Positions 47,843-59,489 of a stretch of DNA of 64,000 nt are shown here, piece after piece. Made by a program: the position numbers and the translations under genes. The notes beneath the pieces are model-generated. The model saw nothing but the letters and a program-made list of their open reading frames with translations, searched no databases and was not told where the DNA came from. Every line of letters starts with the position of its first letter. Within the stretch, counting starts at the first letter, position 1. The DNA comes from Hysterangium stoloniferum (taxonomy: Eukaryota; Basidiomycota; Agaricomycetes; Hysterangiales; Hysterangiaceae): positions 518,478-582,477 of the forward strand of contig WHVD01000049.1 in NCBI GenBank assembly GCA_015178975.1. Direction: 5' to 3'.

Positions 47843-50009
47843 TGAAGAGTGCGGTGCAAAGTGACTGGACTTATAAGTTTTGGATTACGTAACAAACGGA
47901 AAAGTAAAGAAATCGGGGGATGCCCCTAGCTGTGATCTCGGCCATTTATAGTGGAAATCGACCAAGGCAATGCATCACATCATCCCTATCCCAACCCCTT
48001 CATTCGGCTCGACCATACCACCGTTAATGCCCACTGCCACCGTCTTTAGCGCTTTCAATTCCAGAGCTTACAGTGAGTTTGTTCTTGGACTCAACTGGCC
48101 GTCAAGAATCGAATCTACATATCATTGCTACACAATAGATTTTTCTTTTATGAATAGAGCCTGGCTGGGTTGTCTTCGGAACTGCCATAGATTCAGCGAG
48201 CTCAACTAGCACGCCGCTTCACCCAAAAAGGGTTTTTTCACTGCCCCTCATCACATAATCTCGGTACTCCTCAAAATATTTTTAGGAAACTCAAAGCCTA
48301 AAGGTAATCCGCCTTTCGGGTCACAGGGTCTTGCCGGTCAGGCTCGTCTTGGCTTGTGCACCATGCCGCACAGTCCGGGAGGACATGCCTGCCATATAAA
48401 TTCGAAGCATCCCATGGTTCAACTCTTGGTTCGACAGTATAACAGGCTTCTTAGAGCTTCTCACACACCGCCTAACATTGACTTTTCGGTATCGAAATAC
48501 TTCTGAAAAAGATGCATTAAAAACATTAAAATTTTCCGACAGTTCCCACGAAGAACCCAATGAAAACATAGTGTTCTCGTCTCGCCATAAAAATTTTACC
48601 TTCTGGAGTTCAACAATTTTTTTTCTTTCGTTTCGCCTTTAACGCTAAAGGTATTATAAATTTTTGACCGATTCCGATTCATAATCCATATATGACCCAC
48701 CCTTTTCTGCCAGTCCTGTCATCTAGAAAAGAGTGTTCCGTTACCTTCCGCTACCTGACTGGTACTTGATTGTTCTCACAAGTGGTGCAGCACGTTGTCC
48801 CAACGTAATACCGTTCTTCTTTCGTTTTTCCACCCCTGATCAGCATAGTGACTGCTTCGCCAATATAGCAATTGTGCCGAGTGCCTCGGTTACTGCCACG
48901 AGATATTTACGCGAATTATCTGTATGGAATGCCACCATATCTTACCATCGTCTCCTAGCTCTATGTATCCAAACTGGCGATAAACGATATCACGATATCG
49001 ACAAATCAGCATTTGTCTTCCAGGAGTTCTTCAATTAAACAGGTTTGCCTTCTTTCCTGGCTCCACCGATGTCGCATTACACATATATATAATTAATCCC
49101 CATGTTGCAATTGACATCAGCACCATATGCCGCGTCATCATTACACTTTAGCGACACATAACAGATGTCAAACTATATCAATTCTAATTAGCCCTTCAAT
49201 CGTTGGAACGTTCAGCCGTATCCACCACGAACCGTCACGCGAGTTAAGAGAATCCACATGCATCACTCGAGGCATGTGGGAAGACTGCCTGGAGAATTCC
49301 GCCGTTAGCAGGCAATTATTTGGCAGCCATCAATTAGCTTTATATATTCATGCGTCAAAACAAATCGCCACGGTCTAACATAGTTTGTATCATCATAGTG
49401 TTCGTAGTCGTTTAGATATTGAGGTGCGCCGTATACAATATATCTTAAGACTAGAATTGACAATTTTTTGATGCTGGACACGGGCACTCATATACATTCC
49501 GTCTTTTTTTTTGCTTGTGGTGTCAAAAATCGGCAATTGCCTAGCTATGGTTTTGATTCATCGAAGACAAAGCATGAGCGGTACCCCTGTTCCCTGTACA
49601 AATCGGAAGGTCGTGAGGGACCATCAACTGCACGCTCTATCACTCAGATGCACTCCATTGGCCATAGTCCGATCTGCAGGGTCCTTGTTAGACGAGACGA
49701 ACCGATCCGTACCGATGGTGACGTTCACAGCATCTCGCGTGTTTTGCGCTTTGTACGTTTTGTACGTTTTGTTACACCAATCCTCACCCAATATTTTGAA
49801 GTGTATCCACAATACGGAATTTTCCGGCAGGTACGGCTTAGCTGTACCAGTGCATCATCAAAACATAACCGCCGAACTTGATTTTACCCGTTCAAAATTT
49901 GCGATTAAGGTTAAGGTATATCTGGTCAAATTCCAATCAAAGGTTCGTGCTCATAAAAGATCTTCATGATATTCACTCCATTCAATTCTTCGCTCTTCCC
50001 TGTCCTCTT
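47843..50009. other. Long stretch without recognised gene
   Basis: About 2.2 kb. An ORF on plus at 47970-48060 followed by a good donor (AGTGAGTTTG) and an ORF on minus at 48321-48569 look weakly coding, but neither gives a recognisable domain or a consistent exon chain. No repeat ends seen. Confidence 0.3.
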
Positions 50010-52452
50010 TCAACTTGAAGCACCATACTCGGTCTTAGAGTCTATACTTCCTTCCATTTCATTTTCGAAATGGAAATTGCTTTCGTCGATCTCTTCGAAC
50101 GCCGATGTCGCCCCAGGGACAGCGAACAACATATTAAGAGACCAGTATACAAGGGCTGACACGCCGAAGCCCGTGAAAAACGACATCTGGTAGATACGCG
50201 TAGCCGGGAGAGGCACCGATCTCCCAGCTTGTTGAATCGGTTAATCAAAATCCGGTTGGAAATTAGACTGAGATACGTACTTGCGCCAGCGAATCCTAAG
50301 GATGGCCTAATTCAATATCCCCATAGCTGTTAGCTCGGCAATTACTCACCGACGACGTTGATCAGAATGCCTGCAATGTAAGCTGCGTATGCACTTTGGA
50401 AACTGTGAGTAACAATAAATGGAATGAGATGGGGATCTTACCGGAAGTTGATGCCATACGAATACCAGTACCAACCATCTTGTCGGGTGTGATATAAATC
50501 ACGAACACGGTAGTGTCCCCTTCTTATGTACCAATATTCGGTGATCTGTTAGAAACAGCCTTTGTTAAAACTTTTCATCTATCGGCAGCCTTGCGAGTAC
50601 CATAACACCCGCGATGGACGATAAAAAGACAGAGTATGCAGATAAATACGAGGTGAAGGCATTGCTGCTTTTGAGAAAATTCCATGGCTATGAAGTTGAC
50701 ACAATTAAGTTACGTTCCTGATCATGTTAAGATGAACATACACAAATTGCAAAACCAACTATGGCAGCGATATACCCCCCTCGGCGGATATTCTTGCGAT
50801 GATTTTGGTTAGTAAATCGGTATATCTATTTTCCGTCAGACTCACTATATACCGGGGAAAGAGACTTGTCAAGTCACACCCAGCACTGACTGAATTTGCA
50901 GAAATATTTGTACTGGATAAGAGAAATTCTTAGTTATGCCACATTGTCCACAAATGGGAAGATATTACCCAAGCTATATCAAGGTAGTTTAAAACCAGAA
51001 TATCGCCGAAAAACATTCATGTTACTTAACGTACCTGCGCTAAGACAAAGGAAGCTGAGATAAACCAGACTCCAAATCGAGTTCCATGCGACGGATTTCC
51101 ATCCAGTAGTTTTCCAAGCAGATCTATCGGGGACCAAATCGCCTCTCCGTATATAACCTGGGAAGAAGAGCTGACAATAATTCCAATAAAACTAACTAAG
51201 GAGAATCCGATGGGAATTGAGAGCAACTGTGGGAGCATTGCGTCGGACGGTCTTGACGCACGAGATGCAAAGTCAGGAGCATTACTGTACAGGTAGGATA
51301 TCGGTTTGCATTCTTGGTATTAATTGAGTTTAATTCTTACACAACTAATGTTGCCATGTTGCTGGTACATGACATGATACTTGAGACCATTGCCCATCCG
51401 AGGTCTGAACCGTGCAGTTGTGACGGTTGCTGAATGATCGGACCAACTCCCTTGGCTTTGACAATGCTCCAGATGAAGAACGTAATGCCAGCAATCGGTA
51501 CAACAATAGCTTTGGCAGTAAAAAGGTGTCGACTATTTTGGTCAGTGAGGAAAATAGAGACAAGAAGTATCCATCATGAAATACATTTGATGAATAGGGA
51601 ACCAAATTGCAGGGAGCGAAATTAACCAAAAGAGGAAGAATGCCAGCAAATCGCGAGATGTTATTCCAGCGGATGCCGGTAAATGATTCGCTGTAGAAAA
51701 TACACATCTTAAACCGAGAGTATGCACTTTATCAAATAAGTACACACGAATGTTGTTGACACTTGGCCACATGGCTCTTAGCATTACAAGAACACAACTC
51801 CCTCCAATGCTGGCTTGCACACCATACCAGATACTTCGAGAACGTCAGTTATCAAAATGAACAAACCAAATAAACCTTTCGTTCACCAAGCCATGACACC
51901 TCTGTTGAAAGTGCACCACAAGGATCCCCAGAGACCAAAGCTAGTCCGTGCGACCACAGGAAATGTGATATGGAAGATTGCGCCAGGCCGAGCATTAAGA
52001 ACAAGAAAAGGCGCAACTACTCCATAACCAACCCACACGCAAAGCCAGGCTTGCCACCATGACAGGCCGAGCTGGACCATGCTAGAGACAATCACCCATC
52101 TGTCAGGCAAAAGATTGGTATAATCGTTATTTAGGATATTTGGGTTACTGACGTGCTCACGTTGAAACAATCGGCTGACCAACTGTTGGAAATACGAAAT
52201 GTCAGAACGGCCAGTGAAACTAAGTATTGTAGTGAAATATTACAAGGCGACAAAATTCCACGCTTTCCACTTTCTTTGAGCGGGGGGGACGGGAACAAGG
52301 TCTTCATTCTGGCACACAATAATGTTAATAGAACGCACATAAACGACCATACGAATAGCCAGCTGCGTACTCACAGAGAGAAAAATCTCTGTATTGGTGA
52401 GTCCTTTTGGGTAACTGACTTCGACGGCCTTCAGAAACGTTGTCAAAGTCAT
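50010..52452 (-). CDS. NCS1-family nucleobase/cation permease (Fur-type)
   Basis: Membrane transporter of the nucleobase:cation symporter-1 family (uracil, allantoin, thiamine-type substrates), with about 12 transmembrane helices in the plasma membrane. Start ATG 52452 ([18 protein letters not shown]), then the family signature [145 protein letters not shown] and the tail [20 protein letters not shown]. It ends EYGASS at 50010. Many short introns interrupt the helices; an apparent TAA after FVAL lies in an intron (GTAATA..CAACAG). Motifs point to the Fur-like rather than the Fcy-like branch; the exact substrate cannot be read from sequence. Confidence 0.85.
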
Positions 52453-53468
52453 GTTTCAATGAGAAAATGAAAAGTGTAGCTCGAATTCTAAGGTCTGGTT
52501 GACTTGATGGCCGATTCGGCGGGGCTCCTCGACTGCTATGGTTCGTGGGAGATAATAACCCCAGATACGATTAGTCCCCTGTACATGATTCGTCAAGCTT
52601 TGGTGCCTCTAGCCTCTGCATGTTATATTTCAACCAGGATAAAATTTGACTTAGACAGTAATTAACATTTATAATCTCGGAGGGGCTGACTCCAGAAAAG
52701 GCCCACTACAAACTTAATCTACTTTGTCAGTTCACCTCGCACTAGAAACTTTCACTCGTCTCTCATGGCACCTATTTAAAAAAAAAAAAAACAAAAAACT
52801 CTCTTTTGAAGGGAGGGCAATCGTACAGCCTTAAATGATTTTTTTTAGCCGTTTCTCCCACAACTGGCGTGGTGTAGCCTGCTTGCGTGCCAATGGCGAA
52901 CTGGTCTGCCCAGTAACTCGAAGCTCCTTTTGGTTCCATTCGCCGTTGCGGTTCCAAATAATATTATAATTTGATTTCTAGGCCGGGTAGAAAATCTAAG
53001 GCACTATATTTATGGTAAAGGAGGTAACTATCTCAATGATGTTGAAGATCTCGCAGAAGATGGAAGTAATAACTTAGCCATACTTGTCCTGTCGACTCTC
53101 GCAATGATCGAGTCTCCATATGCACCAGCATTAACGTCAAGTAATTTGAATGCAGTATTTTAATTAATGTGTTTGATCTATAGTATTGACTTGAGTTCTC
53201 GCTACTTAGACTGTGGTGTTCCCCCGGAGTACGAGATCAATTATCACTAACTATCCGAGAGCCATACTCCAAGTGCTGCCTAATTGTGGAATTCCCACCA
53301 GAATGGAACTCGAGCAGACACTGCATCGACATATATTACTTAGTGGCCAGTGTCAACTGAGTGATCCTTACTCGCGCGGAAGCAGGGGTGCCAGTGGTCC
53401 CTCGATTGGGTAGGTTTCGCCTCCTCAAGGCTCTGTCCCTCCCATCATATGGTATCGCTGTACTGGCC
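52453..53468. other. Divergent promoter region
   Basis: About 1 kb between the divergent permease and BTB genes, with an A-rich tract (14 A at about 52781). Expected to hold both promoters; no ORF or repeat recognised. Confidence 0.45.
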
Positions 53469-54706
53469 ATGGTCGACGATGCCGAGCTTGCAGCGCAACA
53501 TATAGGGAGCAGCTCACAGTCTAAGACTCCCACCATGATTGCAATAGAAGGCGAGAATCGTCACTCGGATCTCTGGTATGGTGGTGCTCTCGAGGTCCTA
53601 GTGGCAGTTTTCTAACGGTGTCGCGTACGTGGCGACCACAGGTTTGACGATGGAAGTATTGTACTGCGAGCCAAAGAACCCGTTATGCTCTTTCGGGTAC
53701 ATCGTGCTTTGATTGCACGTCATAGCGAGGTTTTTCGAAATATGTTTATGATTCCACAGCCTCAGACGCGCGGAGATACTGAGCTTGTCGAGGGATGTCC
53801 TGTGGTTGATATATATGACTCTGCCAACGATGTGAGCAGTCTATTACGTGCATTGTACGACGGACCGTGAGTTCTTTCAGTTCACTTTTACTTGCTTGGC
53901 GGAGTCCTATCTCATCATCACATGACTGGTTAGCAACTGGGACGATAATGGCCTCGAGGACTTTGAGAATGTATCAGGTGTCTTACGGCTCGCACACAAA
54001 TATATGATAGATGCATTACGGACCAAAGCTATTGAACATCTACAGAAAGCTTGGCCAGCCACGCTACAAGGATGGGACATGCGAGAAGAGAGTGCTCGGT
54101 GGTACAACGGAGAATGGAACCCTCATGGTGGCCGATACCCTCACCCAAGTGTGAGCTTCATATTACACGCCATCACATGGTTACTAACAATGAAGCCAGC
54201 GCATCATCGACCTCGCACGAGCTGTGAATGCTCATTCCCTCCTCCCCTCTGCCTTTTACGACATCTCACGATCGACCTTTTCTGCCATCTTTGATTCAAT
54301 TCCTTCCCTTTCTCTCGCCGATACTCAAAGACTCGCAGTTGGCAAAGAAGCCAGTCATGCTGCTGTTACAAACTTAATCACAACACTGGGAGGGGGTCGC
54401 AGTACCTCCAAATCCAGCATGTCCTCTGGCAAGAGTATGGCTTGCCATTCCCCTGTCTCATGCCGTAAAGACTTTTCAGAGTTGGTAGAGCTCGCAACCC
54501 AACATTATCTCTTTGATCGAGAGCGTGGAAGCACCGATCCTTTATATGTTGCAGAAGAACTAGGCCAGCTTAAGAGCGCAGAGTTTTCAGAATGCAAGGC
54601 CTGTGCATTCGCACTTGAGGCCTGGAGTGTAAGAGAGCGGGAAAGGATCTGGAAGAGTATTCCAACATGGTTCCGACTTGACAACTGGGACTCCTGCATA
54701 TCGTGA
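53469..54706 (+). CDS. BTB/POZ domain protein
   Basis: Protein-interaction protein with a BTB/POZ domain, of a type abundant in Agaricomycetes. Start ATG 53469 (MVDDAELAAQHIGSSSQ). An intron (GTATGG..CCACAG) keeps frame into LWFDDGSIVLRAKEPVMLFR, then VHRALIARHSEVFRNMF (the BTB core), DSANDVSSLLRALYDGP, NWDDNGLEDFENVSGVLRLA, HKYMIDALRTKAIEHL. A third intron (GTGAGC..GCCAG) leads to RIIDLARAVNAHSLLPSAFY and FELVELATQ-like sequence with cysteines (SECKACAFALEAW). It ends WFRLDNWDSCIS at 54706. Four exons, no disruption. These proteins are often candidate adaptors for Cul3 ligases or transcription complexes; no partner domain is visible. Confidence 0.8.
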
Positions 54707-55102
54707 ATTAACTGTTTTGCTTTTATTGTCCTCAAGCTGTATCACAATTTTAGAGTCTAATATTTGTATTGATGCTAATGCTAATAATGTATCTCCTTTA
54801 TATCTTCTACCTATGGCTGAAGTTGAACGCGTTCGATCCAAAGAAGTGAATAGACGAGTTCTGGGAGGAAATTAATATCGGCTACACATTGACCTCTTCA
54901 TGCGCATGTGCCACCAACCCGAGGGTGGGGCGGCGTCAAGGAGGCTTCGATAGAGCCAGGAAGAAGGATGGGGAGTAAAGATACGAGGAGGCGCCTTCAC
55001 AATTGTGGCCTGGATGTCAAAACGAGATGGAATAATGTTACAGTACAACAAATACGGGTATCGAAATCTAGAAGCCTTCAAAACAGTTAGTAAAATGATG
55101 GA
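54707..55102. other. Convergent intergenic region
   Basis: About 0.4 kb between the ends of the convergent BTB and DUF1764 genes. No feature recognised. Confidence 0.5.
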
Positions 55103-55754
55103 TCAAGTAAGTAGGATAAACATACAGCAGTCACAATCAAATGGACAAAGCGGGGTATCTTCCAAAGCCATCAACAGCTTTGACATAACATAAGGTTTTG
55201 TGATAACGCACCTCCCCCTTCGTCACCAATGCCTAGCTCATCCTCCTTGTATATCGAGAATCCATCCTCGGTCTTACGACCTATGTCGCATTTGTTAGCA
55301 ACTCTATGGAGTTACTACAAAACACCAACGAATACATACGAGGACCAGTACCACGAGAATCCCTAAATCGAGCCTCATCCTCCGGCTTGCCCTGCTTTGC
55401 TTTCGATTTCTTCGGCACAGCTACCTCAACTATTTCAGGGACAGCCGTCTTCTTCCGCTTCTTCATTACAACAGGTAGAGAGGGATCAACAATCGTCTCT
55501 GGTTCAAATGACTTTCTTTTCTGACCAGTAGTGCTCCTGTCATCCTTTTTCGATTCTTCATCTTGATCAGATGCGATGGTTCCATGAATTTTTTTCTTCT
55601 TCTTCCCCTTCTTCGATTTTTTCTTCGGGGCTGGCAAGATTTCGGGGACGTCCAGCGAAGCTTTGGCTTTCCCTTTGGACGATGAGGAGGATGCCACAGC
55701 TGGCGTTGATTTCCCTTTTGAGGCAAAGATCACGTCAATTTCTGTTGTGGACAT
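55103..55754 (-). CDS. DUF1764 family protein
   Basis: Small conserved eukaryotic protein of unknown function. Start ATG 55754 (MSTTEIDVIFASKGKSTPAV), then a Lys/Ser-rich, very basic N-terminal half (PAPKKKSKKGKKKKKIHG), and the family signature FRDSRGTGPR joined across an intron (GTATGT..GACATAG) to RKTEDGFSIYKEDELGIG, and across a second intron (GTGCGT..GGAAG) to DTPLCPFDCDCCM. Stop at 55103. The conserved C-terminal cysteine motif (CPFDCDCC) suggests metal binding or a redox role, but this is inference. The first exon's basic tail fits nucleolar localisation. Confidence 0.85.
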
Positions 55755-56459
55755 TGCACAAAAGTCAGAGAGAGCTGTCAGTAGGGAGGAAAGGGAAAGT
55801 AAAGTAAAAGGAGGAAGATTTTACACGTAGGTGTGACTTCGAGATGTCACGCCGAACTTTTTTCATTTTCCAGCTGTAGCGGACTTTGAAACATGAAGCC
55901 GAAGCAGCCAGCGCCGCTGGGCAGACCACCACCACCTTATCACTGGCCGCAATCAGCTGTCTCCGAAGATCGAAATTTGTCAGCTAAGGTAGAGAGAGGG
56001 TGGCTAGGGGAAATGGACTGTAACGGTTTCGAGCCGATGAAAGCTCTCATCAGGGGGATACCACTACTGCTGTTCCATAGTTACTGTTTAAGAGTCTACT
56101 ACTGAGCCTGAGAACCAAAGGGAGTGATAAGATAATGAATTTGTGCTGTCCTATGCATGCATTGAAATTCCGAGAATCTTGGGACCCAATGGTGGGTAGT
56201 ATATGGTTGGGTGGTACACCTGTCAGGAGAGGGAGGCTTCAACCTGTGATCAGTGATCACTGACACTGACAGGTTGTGTACTGAGGAGTGTCAGAATGGA
56301 GATGGGATGGGATGGTCAAAAGGGTAATCTAATCTACAGAGGAGAGGGACAGGTGTCAGGGTGCTGTGGGTGGCAACACTGTGGTCAGGGATACCAATGG
56401 CAGGGTGCCAGAGGGTTATGAGGGTAAAACCAAGTTGCAGGAGCCACAAATGGTAGGGT
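55755..56459. other. Intergenic and repeat-edge sequence
   Basis: Upstream of DUF1764 and entering the second nest. Holds an imperfect palindrome at 56241-56275 (AACCTGT..ACAGGTT arms with an inner CAGTGATCACTG). A stretch near 56288-56330 resembles 57995-58031, so the right part is repeat-derived. Confidence 0.4.
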
Positions 56460-56670
56460 CCTAATAGTACCATACTCCATTTTATATTAAGTGTATTATT
56501 AATTGTCATCTATTTCCTACTCATCATCATAACCCTTCAAGATTATATTTGACATATCTATTTGTGAGTCTCTTGTGTCCTAGTTAGCCTATCACTTCTG
56601 CAGAGTGAATTAATATTTCATGGAAAGAGGCACTTTGTATTTGAAATAGTTGAAGAAATTTGATTAGGGG
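56460..56670 (+). repeat. LTR family E fragment
   Basis: Resembles the 3' half of solo LTR 37745-38216: CTATTTGTGAGTCTCTTGTG, GAATTAATATTTCATGGAA and GAAATTTGATTA line up with it. Truncated. Confidence 0.5.
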
Positions 56671-56699
56671 GAATGATGTCAGAGGGCTGACAGGTACAT

Positions 56700-57690
56700 G
56701 TATTTCATACTCAATTGGGAGGTCCAGTTCTGCAAAACAAGTGGAGCTTGGCTTCAACTCATGTATATGTTGTGCCCTCCTGTTACGACCGGACAATCCC
56801 GCCGGACTCCGGGCACTAACCCGTACGCCCCCACGCGCTACAAGCACCAATCGTCTGTTTATAGGATTTCCCGCCCGGACTCCGTTATGTCAAGACTCGT
56901 TACGTTCGACCTCATTACAACACATATCAGTCACCGGACTTCCCCCGGACTCCGTCTCTGTCTATGTCCGTCTTCGTCCCATGCATCAGTCACCGGTCCC
57001 CGCTTAGAATCCCGTTACCGCTCTAATCGAGCCCCGTTCCCATTTTAGTCAAATGACCTGTCACAATTTAGGACTCCGCTCCCGCTCCATTTCCTGTTAT
57101 GGGTTATGCTTTGTCACGATTCGGACTCCGCTCCGTTCCGTTCCGTTCCTAACACCAATTTGGTGTTTACTATTCCCGTTTCATGTTTTGTTAGTTTCGT
57201 TTCGCCATTACTGGATTTGGTATGTCATTCACTCCATGGTCTATATAAACTGGCAGATGTTGTACATACAATCCAGTCAGAAAATTAGCTTAGATTCCCC
57301 CCAGTAATCTAATAATATTTTCCGCTCTAAAACCTTACTCGATTCACATCGCTCACACTAGTCGGAGCCCACGGGCTCCGGCGCATCTATCTCTCTCAAC
57401 CAACCCGACTCACGACCCACGACCTCCGACTTACGACCCACGACCCGACTTACGACCTACGACCCACGAACCCCGCCCGGACTCCCCGGGATCCCCGTCC
57501 GTCCGTTTGAAATTGGACAACACGATCTAGCGAGGGTGCAGCCTATAAGCTGAAGCCAAGTCCTACCAGATATCCCACGGGTTTCTCCAGAAACCCGGCC
57601 TGTGTGTGTATCCTAACACCTCCTCACACAAACTGTTAGGGTGCTCCAGTATTTCAGAGAGTGGAAGTAGTATGATTTCTAGACTGAAGA
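56700..57690. repeat. LTR family D, copy 2 (interrupted by solo LTR B1)
   Basis: Left part 56700-56780 and right part 57619-57690 rejoin to match the copy near 15370-15515 (GTGGAGCTTGGCTTCAACTC.., then TCACACAAACTGTTAGG and GGTGCTCCAGTATTT). Solo LTR B1 splits it exactly at the inverted-repeat motif. Confidence 0.65.
56781..57618 (+). mobile_element. Solo LTR B1
   Basis: TGTTACGACCGGACAATCCC to TGTATCCTAACA with an exact 5-bp duplication CCTCC (56776-56780, 57619-57623). A TATA box (GTCTATATAAACTGG) lies near 57239 and the inverted-repeat motif at 57532-57563, 55 bp from the end. Nested inside an LTR of family D. Confidence 0.9.
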
Positions 57691-58031
57691 TGATACTTAG
57701 CTGACAATGTCTTCAAGAGTATTAGGAGCAAGCAAAAGGGCTTAAACACAAAGGGGGTAATCTAAGTCCATATTAGAACTGAAGAACTATAGCATACATG
57801 ATAGAGTTTTTATACAAAAGGATAGTGGATGATCAGGAGGCTGATTGAGGAAGCAGGAAGTCATGACAGGTCAAAGGATGTAGGAAAAGGAACAAGGACC
57901 AAACTAAGACTAAATGTGATGAAACACAAGTATTCTAAATGTTGTGAGGTCAAATAAAATATACATACACATCAAATGGGTGACAGGACAGTGTTGGGAT
58001 GGAGACAGGATGGGATGACTAAAAAGGTAAT
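57691..58031. other. Repeat-derived stretch, no gene
   Basis: Possibly internal sequence of a family D element. A part near 57995 resembles 56288-56330. No ORF of interest. Confidence 0.35.
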
Positions 58032-58982
58032 TGTTAAGAGTCATGCACGGAGCTTATCGGAGGGTTTCCAGAGAAACCTGCAGGAAAGCCAGTAGGACTT
58101 GGCTTTAGCTTATAGGCTGCATCCTTGCAAGATTGTGTCATCCAATTTCAGACGGGCAGATGGGAATCCTGGGGAGTCCAGGAGGGGTTTGTGGGTTGAG
58201 AGGTCAAGGAGTCGACTGTGGAAATCCCACGGAAGTCGAGGGGTCAGGTGGAGATGAGTTGGGGGTTGAGATAAATAGGTTGGGGGTTGAGTGATAGATG
58301 GGTCAGAGTGAGGGGTCAGGTGGAGATGAGTTGGGGGTTGAGATAAATAGGTTGGGGGTTGAGTGATAGATGGGTCAGAGCGAGGGGTCAGGTGGAGATG
58401 AGTTGGGGGTTGAGATAAATAGGTTGGGGGTTGAGTGATAGATGGGTCAGAGCCTGTGGGCTCTGACAAGGTAAAGCAGTGTGTTTCAAAGAGGAGATTA
58501 GAGTGGAAAATGTACTTGAGATTACTGGGGAGAATCTAAGCTGATTTTCTGACTGGATTGTATGTACAACATTTGCCAGACTATATAGACTGTGGAATGA
58601 ATAAAATACCAAATCCAGTAATAATGAAAACAAAACTAACAAATATAAAATGAGATAAGTAAACACCAAACTTGGTGTTAGGAATGGGACAGAACAGAGT
58701 GGAGTCCAAATTGTCACAGGTCATGAAACCATAATGGGAATGGAGCGGGAGTGGAGTCTGAATCGTGACAGGTCATTTGACTATAATGGGAACAGGGCTC
58801 AGTTAGAGGGATGTCAGATTTTCTGAGTGGGGTCTGGTGATTGATGTATGGGACAGAGTCAGACATACATAGACAGGGACAGAGTCTGGCAGGTATTCTG
58901 GTTGTAACAGTTACGACCAGAGTCCAGCAGGTATTCTGGTTGTAACAGTTATGACCAGAGTCCAGTGGGTATTCTGGTCACA
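58032..58982 (-). mobile_element. Decayed LTR B3 with internal tandem repeats
   Basis: Minus-oriented copy of LTR family B (compare 61724-62543): TGGATTGTATGTACAACATT, a TATA region near 58580, the inverted-repeat motif at 58093-58130 and many CpG to TpG/CpA differences. It contains three 72-bp tandem repeats (58238-58453) and a 38-bp repeat of about 2.5 units at its 5' end (58886-58980). No exact target duplication found. Confidence 0.7.
58238..58453. repeat. 72-bp minisatellite, three copies
   Basis: Three nearly identical 72-bp units beginning GAGGGGTCAGGTGGAGATGA. On the minus strand they would encode a repeated 24-residue phrase, but this is inside an LTR and not a gene. Confidence 0.9.
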
Positions 58983-59411
58983 TGTCACAAATCGATTATT
59001 CTTCAATAAAGTCGAATAATATTCTACTGATCGAATTGAAAGCCTCATTCGACGATGTATATATTCACCCTGTCAATGAAGTAAGAGGCTATTACCAGTC
59101 ACGAGAACTCATGGAAGTATTTGTCAAAGAAGTTACGACAAGTAGATTACTAGTATCACTAATTTACAGATATTTTGACTGACTTCCCTCGCTCCTTTCG
59201 TAGCCCTTTTATGCTTTTCTTCATATTGTTATGACTATGTTATGAACTAATAATGAAATCATACATGACGTCGAAATGAGACATGTTGAAAAAGATTCAA
59301 TGTTGTCGAATAATGTTCGGGTTTGTCGAGTCGAATTCGATGAGTTGAAGAGTTGTCAAAAGTTACCTTTGAATATTTGTGACAGTATTGTGACTTGTGA
59401 TGGTTGTGACA
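58983..59411 (-). mobile_element. 3' LTR (family E) of the second antisense-ORF Gypsy element
   Basis: Minus LTR starting TGTCACAACCATCACAAG at 59411, preceded on that strand by the polypurine tract AAAGGGAGGATAC. Rich in TTCGA/TCGAA, homologous to solo LTR 37745-38216. Confidence 0.65.
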
Positions 59412-59489
59412 GTATCCTCCCTTTGTGACTGAGCCCACGAGGTCAGAGTTTGAAAAATTTTCATTGTCTATTTTTGTGTTCATCAATCA

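Noticed and set aside
49740..49785. Short repeat TTTGTACGTTTTGTACGTTTTG as regulatory array
   Set aside because: Only two to three units and no gene start nearby in suitable orientation.
58110..58469. ORF with a repeated 24-residue Pro/Thr phrase
   Set aside because: It is the translation of the 72-bp tandem array inside an LTR.
58982..59182. Short plus-strand ORF in the family E LTR
   Set aside because: Lies wholly inside an LTR with TTCGA-type repeats; no independent support.
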